Part shown: piece by piece, positions 5,527 through 6,188 of the stretch
Layout: each line of letters opens with the position of its first letter
Numbering within the stretch: position 1 is the stretch's first letter
NCBI GenBank assembly: GCA_021163565.1
Contig: JAGGTT010000276.1
Span: 1-6,188 of the forward strand
Length of the DNA: 6,188 nucleotides
Direction of reading: 5' to 3'
DNA from: Candidatus Tharpella sp.
GTDB lineage: Bacteria; Desulfobacterota; Anaeroferrophillalia; Anaeroferrophillales; Tharpellaceae
Program-made: the position numbers and the translations under genes
Notes under the pieces: generated by a model
What the model saw: only the letters and a program-made list of their open reading frames with translations
Told to the model about the DNA's origin: nothing
Database searches by the model: none

Positions 5527-6188
5527 ATGTGTACGGTTCTCTTTGCCTATAGAAAAATTTCCGGTTGGCCTCTGGTGGTGGCTAATAACCGGGACGAATT
5601 TTTTCAGCGCCGGGCTCTGCCGCCCCGGGTTTACAGGGATAGCCGGAAGCGAGGCCGGTGCTGGTTGGCCTCTTGTGACTTGACTGGCGGCGGTAGCTGG
5701 TGGGGTTACAATAATCGGGGTTTGTTGATCTGGCTGACCAATCGCTGGGCTGCGGATGAGTATGAAACCGGCCTGCGGTCGCGGGGTGAGCTGGTGACCT
5801 CGATGCTGAATTGTGCTGATGCCGATGAAGCCCGGACTGAACTTGAAAAAATCTGTGACGAGAGTACTTTTAACCCGTTTAACCTGATTGTTGCCGCGCA
5901 TGATAAGGCCTTTTCTGCGACCAATTTTCCGAGTCTTCATTTTATCCGGCTGCTTTCGGGTTACCATTATTTAGGCAATGGTGAGCTTGATGACTGCACC
6001 TCACTTAAAGCCCGCAGTGCCAGACGTCTGTTTGCCGGTTTTTCCGGGCGCGGTAGTCTTGATGAAACCCTGACGATCTTCCGCCAGGCCCTGCGCACCC
6101 CTCTACCTCAGGATTCGATTCCGCCACAGGGTTTTAATGTCAAATTTGATGGTTACGGAACCACTTCATCCCTGCTCTTTTCATTGCC
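5527..6188 (+). CDS. NRDE/TANGO2-family protein (3' end outside window)
   Basis: The frame opens at ATG 5527 and stays open for 220 codons to the window end. The protein starts MCTVLFAYRKISG and continues PLVVANNRDEFFQRRA, with the family-defining NRDE at 21-24. It then has GGGSWWGYNNRGLLIWLTNR, corresponding to the family's GGTWLG...TN motif, and a later LPQDSIP. This matches the bacterial NRDE family related to eukaryotic TANGO2 (Pfam TANGO2). Family knowledge: the fold resembles Ntn hydrolases, and Cys2, exposed after Met removal, is in the nucleophile position. Eukaryotic members are linked to heme handling and lipid metabolism, but the bacterial reaction is not settled. There is no signal peptide, so it is probably cytoplasmic. 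It starts 12 bases after dnaJ with no Shine-Dalgarno match, suggesting coupled translation from dnaJ. Family recognition is good; the function should stay open. Confidence 0.88.
   Translation, partial: MCTVLFAYRKISGWPLVVANNRDEFFQRRALPPRVYRDSRKRGRCWLASCDLTGGGSWWGYNNRGLLIWLTNRWAADEYETGLRSRGELVTSMLNCADADEARTELEKICDESTFNPFNLIVAAHDKAFSATNFPSLHFIRLLSGYHYLGNGELDDCTSLKARSARRLFAGFSGRGSLDETLTIFRQALRTPLPQDSIPPQGFNVKFDGYGTTSSLLFSL

Noticed and set aside
5461..5967. 168-codon minus-strand frame over the dnaJ end and the TANGO2-like gene
   Set aside because: The + strand frame here encodes a clear NRDE/TANGO2 protein with defining motifs; the antisense frame is low-complexity and unrecognised.

Overview
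The window looks like a core chromosomal segment of a Gram-negative bacterium, most plausibly a deltaproteobacterium in the broad sense (Desulfobacterota or a relative). This rests on the grpE-dnaK-dnaJ order, a DnaK and DnaJ of proteobacterial type, a short mannose-1-phosphate guanylyltransferase beside a separate cupin gene, and a TTGGGGACA(A)TAACC-type intergenic repeat of a kind I associate with those genomes. The lineage is an inference from style, not from a marker gene. All recognised genes are on the + strand.

Left part (2-1319): the 3' end of a cupin gene like the C-terminal phosphomannose isomerase domain of bifunctional mannose enzymes, then one base later a complete short-form mannose-1-phosphate guanylyltransferase (manC-like). 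Together they suggest GDP-mannose supply for surface polysaccharide. Functions that many bacteria carry in one fused protein are here at least partly split, in the order cupin then nucleotidyltransferase.

Spacer (1320-1685): about 366 bases with no convincing gene and no clear terminator, but unusually rich in inverted repeats. It holds a perfect 11-bp pair at 1385-1421, a 7-bp pair at 1532-1554, and an imperfect hairpin of about 60 nt at 1596-1655 just before grpE. Part of it (about 1385-1514) looks like a dispersed intergenic repeat.

Right part (1686-6188): the Hsp70 machine in order: grpE (nucleotide exchange factor, TTG start), dnaK (Hsp70) and dnaJ (Hsp40, GTG start). It is followed 12 bases later by a TANGO2/NRDE-family gene that runs off the window. 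A strong intrinsic terminator lies between dnaK and dnaJ, so dnaJ and the TANGO2-like gene probably get less transcript than dnaK or depend on read-through. No hrcA, CIRCE operator or sigma-32 promoter is visible. The 15-bp motif TTGGGGACA(A)TAACC occurs twice, about 80 bases before the start codons of grpE and dnaK, and it is the least explained signal here.

The coding content is ordinary housekeeping and I see no new multi-gene system. The points worth a second look are in the intergenic DNA and in the layout of the dnaK-dnaJ-TANGO2 junctions.
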